A program made the translations under genes and the position numbers. The notes beneath the pieces are model-generated. The model made no database searches. It was not told where the DNA came from and saw only the letters and a list, made by a program, of their open reading frames with translations. Shown piece after piece: positions 49,001 through 60,250 of a DNA stretch of 64,000 nt (positions within the stretch are counted from its first letter, which is position 1; every line of letters starts with the position of its first letter). This DNA comes from Micromussa lordhowensis. Its lineage: Eukaryota > Cnidaria > Anthozoa > Scleractinia > Lobophylliidae. Where the stretch lies: NCBI GenBank assembly GCA_964020085.1, contig OZ026595.1:3047701-3111700 (forward strand), written 5' to 3'.

Positions 49001-52000
49001 TACCTCTGAATCTATATTTCCTTTTTATTTTTCTCAGGAATTCTCAACCAGAATGGGGATGATTGTACTTCCCATTCCTATCAAAGCCGTGTATATTCGG
49101 ATCAATCCAACAAATTGGTGGAAATGCATCGCCCTCAAGGTTGAGTTCTACGGTTGTGAGTTGGGTCAGCAGCCAACTTCTCCGGGTATGTCAGCGTCTA
49201 GCCTTTTAGGCTTGAATGTCAACATCCCAATTCTCATTTCTGGTCTGGGATATATTCTTTAATGCTCCCTTGGAGAGTTTGAAAAATATCAATTTACATA
49301 ATCTCGGTTTGAGGTATTTTCCTGCGTTATTACAAATGCCGGATTTACTGAGTGACTTATTCACAGCTGAGAAAACGAATAATTTCCTGATAAACCAGGT
49401 TTTTTAATCTATTTTTTGAGTGACTAACTGACAAAGTGACGGACTGACCAAGTGACTGAAATACTCCGCTCTGAAATTTACTTACAGCCTTACTGCAAAC
49501 CAGCTTAGGAACTTTTAACTGAACTTACGTATGTTTAATGCCTTATGTATCATGCCCAACACCATGGTCTCCACAAAAGGCTGTAACACTTAGCTAAGGT
49601 TTTATCATTTTGTCTAGATGCCTTGAAATTCACGAGCCGCGGATATTTGCTGGATAAAGTCAATAACGTCATGTATGTTTGCAGCGTGCCAATGAAAAGG
49701 TAAGGCATGAACAACTGCAATGCTCAAATAATAGGTTTGACAAGCAATTACAAATTTGATAAATCCATCTCTACTTACAGTGCGACTACTCCAACCAAGG
49801 CCACCCAACAAAAAGTTCCACAAATTTATGAAATAAAAATCACGGAGGTTAACAATAGTTCTCCAACAAATTAACTTTGTAATCAAGCTGTACATCACAA
49901 AGGAAACAGATTTTTGGTCATTTTGGATAATTTGTTAGAAAACTATTGTTAACCTCACGCCACGATTTTCATTCGTTAAATTTGAAGAAAATTTTGTCGG
50001 GTGGCCTTGGTTAGAGTAGTCGCACTGTAAAGAAAAAGACAGCAAAACAAAATTCTTCTTATATAATTTAAAAATAGTGCAGGGAAGGATAAAGGGGAGA
50101 TAAACCAACGCCTGAGGAGAAGGGTACCCCCGTCGGTAAATTTAGAAATCTAGGTCACTGAGGTGACATGTCTTGCATTCTGGGACAATTTGTGTGAAAC
50201 AAAATAGGTTTCAATCCGCATGGGACAGTTAGATTTCCTGTTCATTTGAGTAATCCCAAACGTTTGATTTTTCGTTTTGAATTAAGTTGTATTAAATAAA
50301 AAAGAAAAAATTCCCAAAAATAATATTTACTGAGTATGTTGTCAGTTGTAAAGGTGGGACTAGTATCGATGGACACTTCGAGACATTTGATATGGAGGTA
50401 GCTACCAAAGGACAACTGAATCAAGAAGTAATAACAAACAAACTGTTAAAGGAATAAAAATTAAAGCATTGTAAAAAAAAAAATTAAAAAAAGGACAACT
50501 GAATTGCACGTAGTTGTTGTTTTCCTACTTTGTAAACGATGTTTGTTTTATTTTTATACTCACAGTAGGAACGGTGCGCCTAAGTGCTACCTCAGCAGTG
50601 ACAACGGTGCATCATGGACAGGTGAGATCGCTGAGACTTGCAGAGTACACAAACTAATGTTTTCACATGACGTAATGACAGCCTTTTAGGTGTCCGGAAC
50701 AGTAACTGATGGCCGCCATAGTTGGTGTCACAAACCAATCCGAAGGGGGTTGAACTCTTTTCTTACATGAACACTTCCTTTTATTCCAATAAATTTGCTT
50801 GGTTGACCGAGTGCATGTAAACGCTCTATAGATTGAAGAGAGAACGCGAAACTACACCGATCTAACTTCCAATCATGAGTTGTGATTCTACACCAGTTCT
50901 ACCCCTTCGTTTGACGGTGCAGTGATTGACGCCCTACCCTACATCGCCTTGCACCTAGCCTGCACTCTGAAGACCAAGCATTAACAAATTTACGTTAAAT
51001 TTTACAAGATGCACTCCTTTACGATTGACCTCCCAAAATGACCACAAATTACAACTTTTGAGCTTCTTTGCTATTACACTGTACCTCATTACACTGTTGC
51101 TCAAGGGGGGATCTAGTGGGGGGTGGGGGGAGGGGGGTTCAAAATTAAAATTAAATTAAAAAAGAGAGATCTTATAACACGCTGACTTGACCTCAGAATA
51201 CTGGAAATCCCACTTCGGAGGAACTTAATTTTTAAACTTTTCCGGGGTAGGATGCCCCGGGACGCTCCTACAGGGCCGCCTGAGCGGTCTGTATCTCGAC
51301 CCCCTTCTCTCTAAGTTCCTGTATCTGCCCCAGTTACTTGTTTGTCCATGAGTGCTATGTTTTAAAATTTCAGGTATGGACAATCGCCTTTGCGTTATAC
51401 TTGGACACGACACTGCCAAAAACACTCTGTTCGGGGTCAGCGGGAATGGAAAAACGATTTTGAAAAGCACAGAGGACCACACAGCAAGATTTAAGGCTGT
51501 TCCCCAAGACGAGTGGTTCAAAGTCAAAGATATGGCCAGTACAACACACGCTATGTGGCTCGATAGTCACATGGCTGTCACCAATACCAGCAGCACACCA
51601 CAGACTGAGCACACAGTCACTTCAAACAGCGGCACCAAGTGGGCAGGTACGTTTTGGCATCTTTCTAGTAGGCTTCTTTAGATTTTTCGCGGTATCTTTT
51701 GGAAAACTCTCAGTGTTTGAAGCAACTTACAATGAGACATGCAATCCAGAAAGTTTTCTATAGCATAATGAAACTTTTAGGGAACTTTGAGTTTTTCCTT
51801 AGACTGACTAGGCAGCTTACAGTTTGCGATTTAGACTAGCCTTTTCTGGGGCTAGAAAGCATAAGAGATCACGTGTGTCTTGATTTGTTAAATGTGAACC
51901 CACGCGAACGGGTTCTTAGTGGAGGCATTCTTAGGATATCCCTGGGGACTGGGAGATGTTCCGGATAGTTAACAATTAGACCCGTAGCCCGAAAGGGCTA

Positions 52001-52468
52001 CGGGTCAATAGCCGAATTTAGTATCACCCAACTAGTCGGACAGAAATGGCAATAAGAAAGTTAGCAAATGTAAGTTGAAGAAATATTTATTTGGGACTAA
52101 AATGAAAGAAAGCGTCACGCTCGATGGCGCTCGAGGACTATTGCTAATAGTCCTGGATTAGCGTAGCCAATTAAAATGCAGGATTTGCATTAGTCCACTA
52201 GTTGGGTGATACTAACATCATATATCTACGTTTAGTTTTTTTATCAAATTATTCGTCAAGTGGATTCATATTCGTTAAAAATCTACCAGTAGATCTTCCT
52301 GGGTCAATCACATTTTCGAGACACTGGTTTAGCCGCTAACCGGTGAAGAACTTTACTTTTCTCATGGCTTTTTCTTTCCTTCTTTCAGCTTCTCCCAACG
52401 GCATGTACGTGTTACAGGAGTCGTCAGAGTGGAAACTGAAAGCAATTTGGATGTGTTATGGTCTGTAA
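40083..52468 (+). CDS. Secreted F5/8C (discoidin) and Asp-box protein, twelve exons
   Basis: Exons: 40083-40154, 42991-43508, 44582-44756, 45789-46002, 46634-46778, 47582-47744, 49038-49185, 49618-49699, 50566-50621, 51374-51646 and 52389-52468; eleven coding exons are supported and a non-coding 5' exon is possible. Phases are continuous and introns GT-AG; the product is 641 aa. Exon 1 encodes a signal peptide (hydrophobic LLLFYLVSVFSF). Residues 25-326 are beta-rich repeats with many NxT/S sites and few Cys, perhaps DUF11/adhesin-like. Residues 329-470 form an F5/8C domain from ACDEPLGMEDG to VEFYGCE. Residues about 513-521 read LSSDNGASW, an exact Asp-box (SxDxGxxW). The last exon ends KAIWMCYGL. 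F5/8C domains bind glycans or lipids; an extracellular adhesive or matrix role is inference. No orthologue name is recognised. Confidence 0.8.
42476..42839. mobile_element. MITE with TTAAAGATGATTTCCAGTC ends abutting discoidin exon 2
   Basis: TTAAAGATGATTTCCAGTCC at the left and GGACTGGAAATCATCTTTAA at the right are inverted repeats. A related end (GACTGGAAATCATCTTTA with an upstream TAGGGTGC block) lies at about 20690-20735 in the intron of SCPEP1-like copy A. The element ends 151 bp before discoidin exon 2. Confidence 0.75.
43870..44300 (-). mobile_element. 3' fragment of a second Penelope-like element
   Basis: On the minus strand, 44243-44088 encodes about 51 residues ending in a stop, with WLKRRIKEAFYIARFRPEL, the C-terminal helix of a GIY-YIG domain. 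The downstream AT-rich sequence has a hammerhead-like motif at 44012-44050. The rest of the retroelement is absent. It lies in intron 2 of the discoidin gene. Confidence 0.7.
44012..44050 (-). ncRNA. Hammerhead-like motif in the second Penelope fragment
   Basis: The minus strand reads CUGACGA, then U, then a GAUCUA/UAGAUC hairpin, then GAAA. This is the same layout, including the extra U before stem II, as at 22858-22898. A cleavage-site stem is less clear here, so it is probably inactive. Confidence 0.4.
44879..44969. repeat. Inverted repeat with AGCCGTTTT-TGGGATGTCA arms
   Basis: AGCCGTTTTTTTGGGATGTC at the left and GACGTCCCAGAAAACGGCT at the right pair, with CAACGCTCCCC and GGGGAGCATTG inside. 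It is a palindromic MITE-like hairpin in intron 3 of the discoidin gene. Confidence 0.7.
46953..47008. repeat. Hairpin: ACAAACGAGGC / GCCTCGTTTG
   Basis: CAAACGAGGCTAAAGGGTCA and its complement are separated by a few bases. It is directly followed by the GACT minisatellite. Confidence 0.7.
47050..47481 (+). repeat. GACT/AACT-based minisatellite, about 430 bp
   Basis: Units such as GACTGACTAACTAAGTGA and GAGTGACTAAATGACTGACC repeat irregularly through discoidin intron 5. A short related patch recurs at about 49420-49460 in a later intron. Confidence 0.9.
47775..48700 (+). mobile_element. 5'-truncated non-LTR retrotransposon (LINE) fragment
   Basis: An open frame at 47783-48490 encodes the C-terminal part of a LINE reverse transcriptase. 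It shows LLLYKSFILPYLTYCHLIW, LERIQERALRVIYKSHSATY and a C-terminal region typical of jockey/CR1-related elements. The RT box FADD lies upstream in another frame (about 47853), so the copy is frameshifted. The 3' end is a TTAC-type tail (48672-48698). It sits in intron 6 of the discoidin gene, on the sense strand. Confidence 0.8.
49778..50027. mobile_element. Tc1/mariner-like MITE, 250 bp
   Basis: CAGTGCGACTACTCCAACCA at the left and the right end, finishing GAGTAGTCGCACTG, are inverted repeats of about 29 bp. TA flanks both ends, the standard Tc1/mariner target. A second internal inverted pair (GAGGTTAACAATAGTT) is present. It lies in intron 8 of the discoidin gene. Confidence 0.8.
51970..52213. 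mobile_element. Inverted-repeat MITE near the discoidin 3' end
   Basis: TAGTATCACCCAACTAGT (52019-52036) pairs with ACTAGTTGGGTGATACTA (52196-52213). A second perfect hairpin, CCCGTAGCCC/GGGCTACGGG, lies at about 51981-52006. Element ends are approximate. Confidence 0.65.
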
Positions 52469-52547
52469 GCGACTCCACAAGACTTTCTGTATATAACCTG
52501 AAAAACTGTCAGCAAGAACAATTGAAAACGAAAACACTCAGACTTTT

Positions 52548-52860
52548 AAGATGAAATCCGATAGGAAATCGAGCAAGTTCAGTATTTAGTGGACAAGAAT
52601 CTTGTACCAGAATAATTTTAGGTATCTAAATAGTTGCCCAAAATAACACCGAAACCAATTTCCCATGGGAACTGGAGAAAATAAATGTTAAAGTTCAGAG
52701 AAATTGTGCAAACACAGGTAAAGTTTCATTATCAGTTTTATTTACCAGTACTTTTTAGCGTTTCATTTGAATTTCAAAATTTGTTTTCGACACTTGGTGT
52801 TGCTAGAAATGATTTTTTTTAGAAGATATTTAAAACAGTCGCACAGAGGTTTGCAAAATA
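52548..52860 (+). repeat. Dispersed repeat, downstream copy of the pair flanking the discoidin gene
   Basis: This matches 38740-39090. The AATAAA at 52680-52685 lies inside it and could serve as the polyadenylation signal of the discoidin gene, 212 bp after its stop. Confidence 0.75.
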
Positions 52861-53027
52861 CGATGTAAATGATCGTGGTACAAAGTTTTTGTCCACCAGT
52901 TACTCGAACTTTTGGCGCGTTCCTTCTTAACATTGCTAGATATTGTGTGCATCTGAATAGTTGTAACTAAACTGCTAAACGCAGGCCTTAATTTGTACAA
53001 GATGTATCTACACGCATTTTGTATCTT

Positions 53028-53395
53028 AAGCCCCGGCCAAACGATTGCAGCATGTTGCGCGCCTTTGGCACCCTGTTGAGACGTGTTGCGACATGTTGGG
53101 CGTTGTTGACTCAAATTTGAAAATGTGCAAATTTTTCGTGCAACATTTGTGGATGTGGCATGATGTTGTAGTCGTTTGGCCAGGTTCGCGCAACAATGTT
53201 GCGCCCAGGCATGCGCACTGGTTCGATTTTCAATACCCAACATGTCGCAACACGTCGCAACGGGATGGCCAAACGTGTGCAATATGTTGTGCCCAAAAGT
53301 GTTGCATTCAGATGTTGCATTCAAGTGTTGCAATCGTTTGGCCGGAGCTTGCAAATACTGGGCCAACAATGTTGCGATCTTTTGGCCGGGGTTTT
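53028..53395. mobile_element. MITE with CCCCGGCCAAACGAT ends
   Basis: AAGCCCCGGCCAAACGATTG at the left pairs with the right end, ATCTTTTGGCCGGGGTTTT. The interior is full of GTTGC/GCAAC and CATGTTG motifs that create long but meaningless frames on both strands. Confidence 0.75.
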
Positions 53396-54139
53396 AGTCC
53401 TTGAAAACTAGTGGCACAACTCGTCACGCAACGAGTTCACGAAAATGTCACGAAGCGCTTCCACTGAATATTCCAAGCGTTGCGTGACGTTATCCTAAGA
53501 AGCCGTCATAAGGTACACGTTACGTGAAAACGCTATATTTGCACACAGTTTTAATCCTGTTTGTAGCTTTTGGGGCAAAGTTGCTGTTAGTACAACTGAG
53601 GACCGTTTTAATCGTTTTATAACAAATCGGTCACATGGTACAAAACAGTCCGCCATGATGCATGACAGGCTACGTATAGTACTGGGAAATCCAAACAAAA
53701 AAATTGTTTAAGGCTAAACTGGTTGAAGTTCCCTTGATTTTGGAAGCTCTCACGTTCTTTTGCCATTGGGTGTGGTGTTTTTTGTAGCGTGTCCTCGTTA
53801 ACTGCAAAAAAATCAATGCCCATTGTTTAGCAGATCAAGCTTTAGTTACAGCGAAAATTAAGTTAATTAAGTTCACGTCTTGTTTTCTCATTTCAGACTT
53901 TGGTAAGTGACTATGTCACTCCTCATGTATCGCCAGAACAATTTCGGTGAAATACGCGGGAACAGTGAGCCTTGGTCTGTAAGCGCTTTGTAGACGAAAA
54001 AAAAATCAGCTCATTTTACCCACAAAGCAGGAACTGATTTTATAGCGATCATGTACAACCCTGTAACTTAGTTTCGTTTTAAGGTCTCGTTTGTGTAGAA
54101 AGCTTTAAATCTCCGCGCCCTAGCAGATGTCCAAGATTA

Positions 54140-54393
54140 GGGATGGACCGTTGTTTTCTTAGGGGGGTTGGGCATTTCTCCCAAAAAAGATTCCTGTACA
54201 GCAAAACTGCTGGAAAAAAATCGTGCAAGGGGAGCCATGGGAAAAATTTGAGTAAGGGCTTCCTACTATCCAGGGCCTATTTTTCATGTTAAAAAAACTT
54301 CTTGCACAAGCCATTGCCACCAAAAAAAGTCATGCACCGAAAATTGCCCCACCCTTCCCTTCCCCTTCAAAAAAAAAACAATGGTCCATCCCC
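54140..54393. mobile_element. MITE with GGGATGGACC ends
   Basis: GGGATGGACCGTTGTTTTC at the left and AAAACAATGGTCCATCCC at the right are inverted repeats. The interior resembles the decayed copy at 6045-6400. Confidence 0.7.
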
Positions 54394-55572
54394 ATACCCT
54401 CCCCCCTCCAAAAAAATCCATACTTATGGTTTTTCTACGCGTGCGCGTCTTTTCTTGCACGTAAGAATTTAAAAAATGAGCTGTATCCAATAAGAGATTA
54501 TAAATGGACATCTGTATAGCTTCGTCATCAGTATGGAATTTTTCGGATCCAGTCTCACTCGTCTCTTTAGGGAAAAGTTTGAGGCTAAGCATAGATTTTA
54601 GAGTCTCCGTTACGGAATTTGGACTGTTTTCTAGATATGTAAAAATAATCACTGTAAAATGCACGAGACTGCTGCCATTCGCAAACGTTGAAAAGTCTAA
54701 TAATTTAACGATATTTAACGCAGAGATTAGTGAATGTAAATCGTAAATTTGCTGCGCCGTTTAATCTCAGAAGCCATCCAATGACGGATTTATCATTCCA
54801 CTACATTTTCATTTTATTTTGTAGCGCTCCAAGCTGAAGCAGTAGCTACAGTTTAATACGAAATAATACAACTCATTACCCTCTGATATTGCAGTTGGTC
54901 TAATATATCGCAAGAGTGGGAGGCCAAAAAGATTTACAAAACTATTAAAATGGAGGCTGATGTAAACGATTCCAAAAACCGACGAACGAATTTCATTCTA
55001 ACTTAGTTTCTCGTGGGCTAATGAGTAAGAAATCAAAAAAAAAAAACTTTGCCTAATTAATATTGGTCAAAACGTTTTCAAATGGCACAGTGACAGCTCA
55101 CTGCAATGCATTATTATGCACTATATGATCAATAAACTTACGTTACGACAATTTCACGGCCGATCCGTTTATAAACCACAGTTTGCTTCGTTTCATAGGC
55201 TTGAAAGTCTTTTTTTCTCTCTGTAGCCGGCTAGCTAAAACAAACTTCATTTTAATAGATTTAAATTTCTAGCGTAGCTAAAGTTTGTCTTTCAATGACC
55301 GTAAAAACATATTTCGTTATAAACTAAAGCTCAAAGGAGTGATTAAGGTGTCACTCTGTTTTGGCATTGTAGTGTTAAATAAAATAAAGACTTAAAATTA
55401 GACAATAACACTTTTAAAGAGAGTGCTTCTGTTCATAAAAGTGATAGATAGTGTCACGGTAGTACATGAAACTACAGGTAATTGACAAGTTTCGATTTTC
55501 TTATTTTCTTTCATGTTAAACACCAAACCAAATATTTATACACTGAAATTTCACGGAAAAATAATACGCGCA
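54394..55572. other. Intergenic stretch without a recognised gene
   Basis: AT-rich sequence with no supported coding exon. Short frames at 54504-54746 and its opposite strand show no family resemblance. Confidence 0.3.
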
Positions 55573-55860
55573 TAGAGTGATTTTCACTGGAGTGTCGAAA
55601 GTCGTTCGCATTTGTTCTGGTTTTGCATCACCTACGCCACGCGAACAGGTTAAAAAACTCGCACCACTTTGTCAGCCTATCAGAATTCAAGCCAAAACTG
55701 ATCATGACTCGCTCGCATACGTTTTCCCGCGCTTTGCGTCGGCAATATGTGTAATTGATTCGAGTTTTGATTGGTCCACTGAATTTTCTGCGTAACTGTG
55801 ATTGGTCAGGGTGGTTTCCTTGGATTTGGGTTTGACGACACTCGATTGAAAACTTCGCTA
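55573..55860. mobile_element. MITE with TAGAGTGATTTTCA ends
   Basis: TAGAGTGATTTTCACTGGAG followed by TGTCGAAAGTC at the left is complemented by TTTGACGACACTCGATTGAA and AACTTCGCTA at the right. End sequence and layout are related to 34051-34201. Confidence 0.65.
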
Positions 55861-57846
55861 ACTGCAAGGCAACACGGATATTTGTAGGCCATCCACAAAT
55901 GTGCATTAACGTCTGTAAAACGAGAAAACACGAGTTCGGTGATTGTTAACGAGGCGTTTACCAGCCTGTAAACTCCAAAACGATAATTTCGATCGTTAAA
56001 ATCTATCAAACGAGGACACTTCGGTACGATGCTGACATTAATTTTCCACGCAAGGATACAGAAAGAAAAACAATTTAAATCGACCAGTGAGAGAATGTAT
56101 AAGGAAAGTATAATTTTACAATAATCATGAAGGTTGGACGGAAGGCCTAAACGTACAAAATATTCTTCTTTTGCAGGCGTAAATGACATCCTTAAGCCAT
56201 TTTAATCATCTCTTAAGCAAATGAAGCAAAGAAGGAACTCTTAATTAAGCATTTTAAAATGTGAAACAATTAACGTGAGAGGTGTCAATTTGTCAGTTAT
56301 AACTGACAGCCATGTCTGCATCACTGAAACATTTTAGCTTTTAAATCTTAAACAAGGTGCAAAGTAGTGTTCTTTTATAGAAATAAATTTCCCTTTGCTT
56401 CATTTGAATAATTCTTTATTTAGTTCACCCTGACTGGGTCTTATCATGCTTGTCAACCAAACAATCAATTTATTAGTGTCAAACGTCGAGCTTGGTATCC
56501 ATTTCCGAGCTAAAGGCTCATGTATAAAACACTTGACAATAAGTAAGAGTAAAATAATTCATAATCGATGTGACAGTCAATCAGTGGGACAAAAAAAATT
56601 GACGGCTGAATCAGTGTGCGGGGAAGTAGATCCTTCCTGGGCAAATGTTGGAAAACGCTTGACTGGACGTCTCGAAGATCATTTTGATCATTAAATAAAG
56701 CTATCATGACAAGCAAAGTAATTGTCTCCCTATTCTGTAAACGATGATAAGCTTGTCAAAAAGACCTTGGCTGACACTGAAGAATTTAGAGAAACAAACG
56801 TCTTGTCAAATGCTCATATCTAGTAATTGTTGGCACAACAACATACTGTGCACATCTCTCTTCTTCGTTAGAATTATAAGCATTACGTTCCCTGAAAGGC
56901 CATCTTAAGCCCTCTCAACGCTTCACATGAGCTGGTTTTTATGCCTGAATTCAAATGACTGGAGTTTAGGCAGTTAGCAAATGGTCCTATATATAATAAG
57001 CACTTTATCGACGGTAGGAAAAGTAACATGTAATATTGACTTGAAATTTAAGGGAAAAATTATTTAGTAACCGTCACCAAACAATACCCGATCGTGTTGC
57101 ACTGAAAAACCACTGCCACTTTTTTTTGTCCCGGCGAAACGCCCATACATTTTCCTATAAGAAAACCCCGTTAATGGAGACACCTTGTTCTGAAGCCCTA
57201 ACTTTTATGATCCTTTATAATTTTCCCCCGTTTATAAGGCCACTCGAACCAGTTTTCGTCGTCTTTCCGTTGTTAATATTGTATGTGACTGATTGAAGTT
57301 TCATTAAAAAAAAAAAACGATCCCCATTGCGGATGTTTATTAAAGAACAGTTGTTTAGAAGTGCAATTGTGATATATCTGTTAAGACTTCACTCAATTTA
57401 GACCAGAAGTTGAAACTCTACCGCGTTAATATGGTCAAATCACGGTCAAATCTTGTACTTGCTATCGAGATATTTCCGTCTCTTGTACTACCCAGGAATG
57501 GATATGGTTACAACACCTTATTATCCAGTTCCCGCTTCATAATCTGTCAAGTGGTCGCTTACGAGAGGTAAAAAAAAAACAAAAGGAAATTTCAAACTCT
57601 TAGCTCTAAAAAGTGGTTGCGGTCGCTTAGGAGAATTACAAGAGATTCCAATTATAGTTACTTGACTTGGAAACTTTTGTTTTTTTTTTGAAAACTGGTT
57701 GCTGAGGAGAGGTGATCGCAACCGGAGGTTCGACTGTAGTTACAAAGGCGCCATTTCCAAGCTGAAAAGTTGAACGCTATCTAGACTCTCTAACTGGTAC
57801 ATACAAGTTTCATGATTTAACTGAACACATATTACATTTTAAATAG
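55861..57846. other. Spacer upstream of the ILEI-domain exons
   Basis: No exon could be supported. Repeat-like patches occur at 57160-57250 (AACCCCGTTAATGGAGACAC) and 57530-57745 (GTGGTCGCTTACGAGAGGT and GGTTGCTGAGGAGAGGTGAT). An exon ending in phase 1 must exist upstream if the ILEI exons belong to a functioning gene, but none was identified. Confidence 0.3.
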
Positions 57847-59095
57847 GGTATATCGATGTACTCGTCTGTTCTGGGGGATATGACGACCCTTCCAAAGGAA
57901 ATTGCCTTGGGAAAGCTGCCTCAATCTAGGTGGACGGTGTGGAGAAAATTGTGAATGTTAGTATAATACTTACACCTTAATGTTATCCGGAGAGGGTGGG
58001 TGGTGGCTTGGTCAATGAGTATGGATTATAAACCAAGGGTGAGGTCAGGATGGTTGGATATTGGCCAAGTTCATTTTATGCGTGTTTATGGACCGAGAGG
58101 GAGTCGGGGTCCACACACGCGCCAAAAAACAAACAAACAAACAAACAAAAGAACGAGAGCAATATCCAGCCATCTTGGCCGAACAAGCTTGGATTTAGTA
58201 TATAGAAAAAGAACACTCTTTTCTTGTGGGACACAGCGGGTAACCCTGAGCGGGAAAGATAGCATCATCCAATCACATCGTAGGATTTAGTTCATCTTGT
58301 CCGCGCGCTCATCAACAACGAGGCTCGTAAAAGCTAAGATGGCGGGGTATTCATCTCCATTCAGTCCTCTACTCAAATCAGTTTCACGTTTTAGGCTCCT
58401 CACTCTCTCGGGAAGGGAAAATAGCGCTGCAACGGCGTGTGGGACACGGATGAGGGAAGGAGAATTTCGCGAGAAAATTTTCAAGCATGCAAGCGTGCCA
58501 GAGAAACAAAATATAACTGCAAGGCAATTTAACTTTGTTTATTCTGAAGAGAAAATTGGAATGAGGGAGGATAAGAATGCCACAGTCTGATCGACGTATA
58601 AGAACAAGCGTCGTGAATCATAAGCACGTAAATAATTGTTAGTTATATAATGCGCTTTCTACACCATGTTATGTGACAGTTGCTTTTCTTTTCGTTCAGC
58701 CGGGTCGTGGACACAATGTGGTGGTGTTAAACAGAAGGGGAAGCTTTATTGATTCTGCGGTATTTGACACGTATGTTTCATCAACCGCTGACGATGAACT
58801 GGGTGCATACATTGATGGCATTCCAGATAATGCTATTGTTGTAATCGCCGTGGCAGACGAGGCAACCGAAGGAGGCCATGCAAGTGAAGAGGATAAGATG
58901 GGCGCCAATCGTCAGCTGTTAAGCCTCGGAGCCCAGCATCCAAGAGCGCCTGGTTATCGAGCCTCGTGGGCCCTCGTTGGTTATAAGGGACGTCGCGATG
59001 ACGTGGATTGGATACGGCAAGTACAAGCTCCACAATTTGAAGGTCCCTCAGAGATTTCCGTTCAAATCCCAAAAATCACTGGGGGCTGCATGTAA
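57847..59095 (+). pseudogene. ILEI/FAM3-type (GG) domain gene fragment with an in-frame TAG
   Basis: Two exons are visible. Exon a, 57847-57956 (acceptor TTTTAAATAG, donor GTTAGT), encodes YIDVLVCSGGYDDPSKGNC and ends VDGVEKIVN. Exon b, 58700-59095, starts PGRGHNVVVL and continues through VFDTYVSS, IPDNAIVVIAVADEA, LGAQ and SWALVGYKG to a stop. These are the signatures of the ILEI/FAM3 GG domain found in secreted and cell-surface proteins, and exon a supplies its N-terminal strand. TAG at 57927-57929 sits between SI and VDG, where the domain should continue, so the reading frame is broken. A pseudogene, a null allele or a sequence error are all possible. The intron between the exons carries repeats. 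Upstream exons were not found. Confidence 0.65.
58040..58195. mobile_element. Possible MITE in the ILEI intron
   Basis: GATGGTTGGATATTGGCCAAG and ATATCCAGCCATCTTGGCC are inverted relative to each other around a CAAA microsatellite. Boundaries are not defined. Confidence 0.4.
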
Positions 59096-59328
59096 TCCGT
59101 CAAAGTTTCATTTGAACCAATGTTCATGGACGTAAGCACATAAACAATTTCTTGTTAAACTATAATACTTTCCTTTTATCGCCAAATCGCTCAGTGCAAA
59201 TTGCACAAGGCAACGTAACTCTGATCTCTTGATAACTCAAGGGATGGTGCTTATTGCAAGGAAGTGCTTATTAGGGAAGGGGTGCCTAATATTTATGTTT
59301 TTACATAACTACCTCTCGAGGTCTTTGC

Positions 59329-59434
59329 CTGTAAGTTATGGATCGAGTTTTCTCAACTTCAAAATTATGACAAAAGCACGAAGCGCGGGTGCCATGAATC
59401 GGAGCGAGAAGAAATGAGGATCCGTAACTTACAG
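59329..59434. mobile_element. Inverted-repeat MITE
   Basis: CTGTAAGTTATGGATCGAG at the left and GAGGATCCGTAACTTACAG at the right are inverted with few mismatches, and AGCACGAAGCGCGGGTGCC forms an inner hairpin. Confidence 0.65.
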
Positions 59435-59999
59435 TACTCCTACTGTCAACTGAATACGTACCACTTGCAATCGAAAAGCTCACGTGCAAAACAAGTTACA
59501 GTACTTCACTCAATCACCAGCACTTCCCGCCTCCAACTGCAGAGAGAAGACTCATTGAACATGGATTTATCTCCCAAGAAAGAAAAAAACATCTATTCAC
59601 TTCTTTCCGTGTCACAAACGAGGTAGTTATTCCCCAGAGCCTCGTACTGAGATCTATTGTTTAGACTGAATTTTAATATATCGAAATTGGTCAAAACACA
59701 CATTCTCCGGTTTAACCCTAAATCACCTGATCATAATTGGAAAACATTTTCTTGACATTAACGCAGTACAAGATGGAAAACGACCCCAGTTCATAGATTT
59801 CGTAACCCTTGTTAACGAAAACATTGAATTAAACGATGAACTTTTGGGGGCTTGCTGTGCAAATAAATATATTTTTACTATCTATTTGTAAATAACTTAA
59901 TTAAATTCATAAATTTGTAAGTAATTGTATTGTATCGTAGTCACTACGATATTAGTATTGTTAGTAGTACTGAGGAGAAAGTGCTGCCTTGGTAATGAC

Positions 60000-60215
60000 A
60001 TCTGCAAATGGTTAGACTTTCTAGTCTTCTCGGATAAGGACGATAAACCGTAGGCCCCGTCTCACAGTACTGGTGTGGGACGTTAAAGAACCCACACACT
60101 GTTCGAAAAGAGTAGGGGACAACGTCCCCGGTGTGATGGTTTAACACTTATTCTGTTCCGGGGGCACCTGTGTATTCTACTATTCTCTGTGTATTCTACT
60201 ATTCTAAATAAACAA

Positions 60216-60250
<35 letters not shown>

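Noticed and set aside
52830..53411. Several overlapping long frames on both strands
   Set aside because: They come from the GTTGC/GCAAC-rich interior of the MITE at 53028-53395.
53886..53910. Possible 6-nt exon (TTTCAG|ACTTTG|GTAAGT) downstream of the discoidin gene
   Set aside because: The phases do not connect it to either the discoidin or ILEI exons, and a 6-nt exon needs transcript support.
58297..58590. 97-aa frame in the intron between the ILEI exons
   Set aside because: No domain, no splice-site support, and it overlaps repeat-like sequence.
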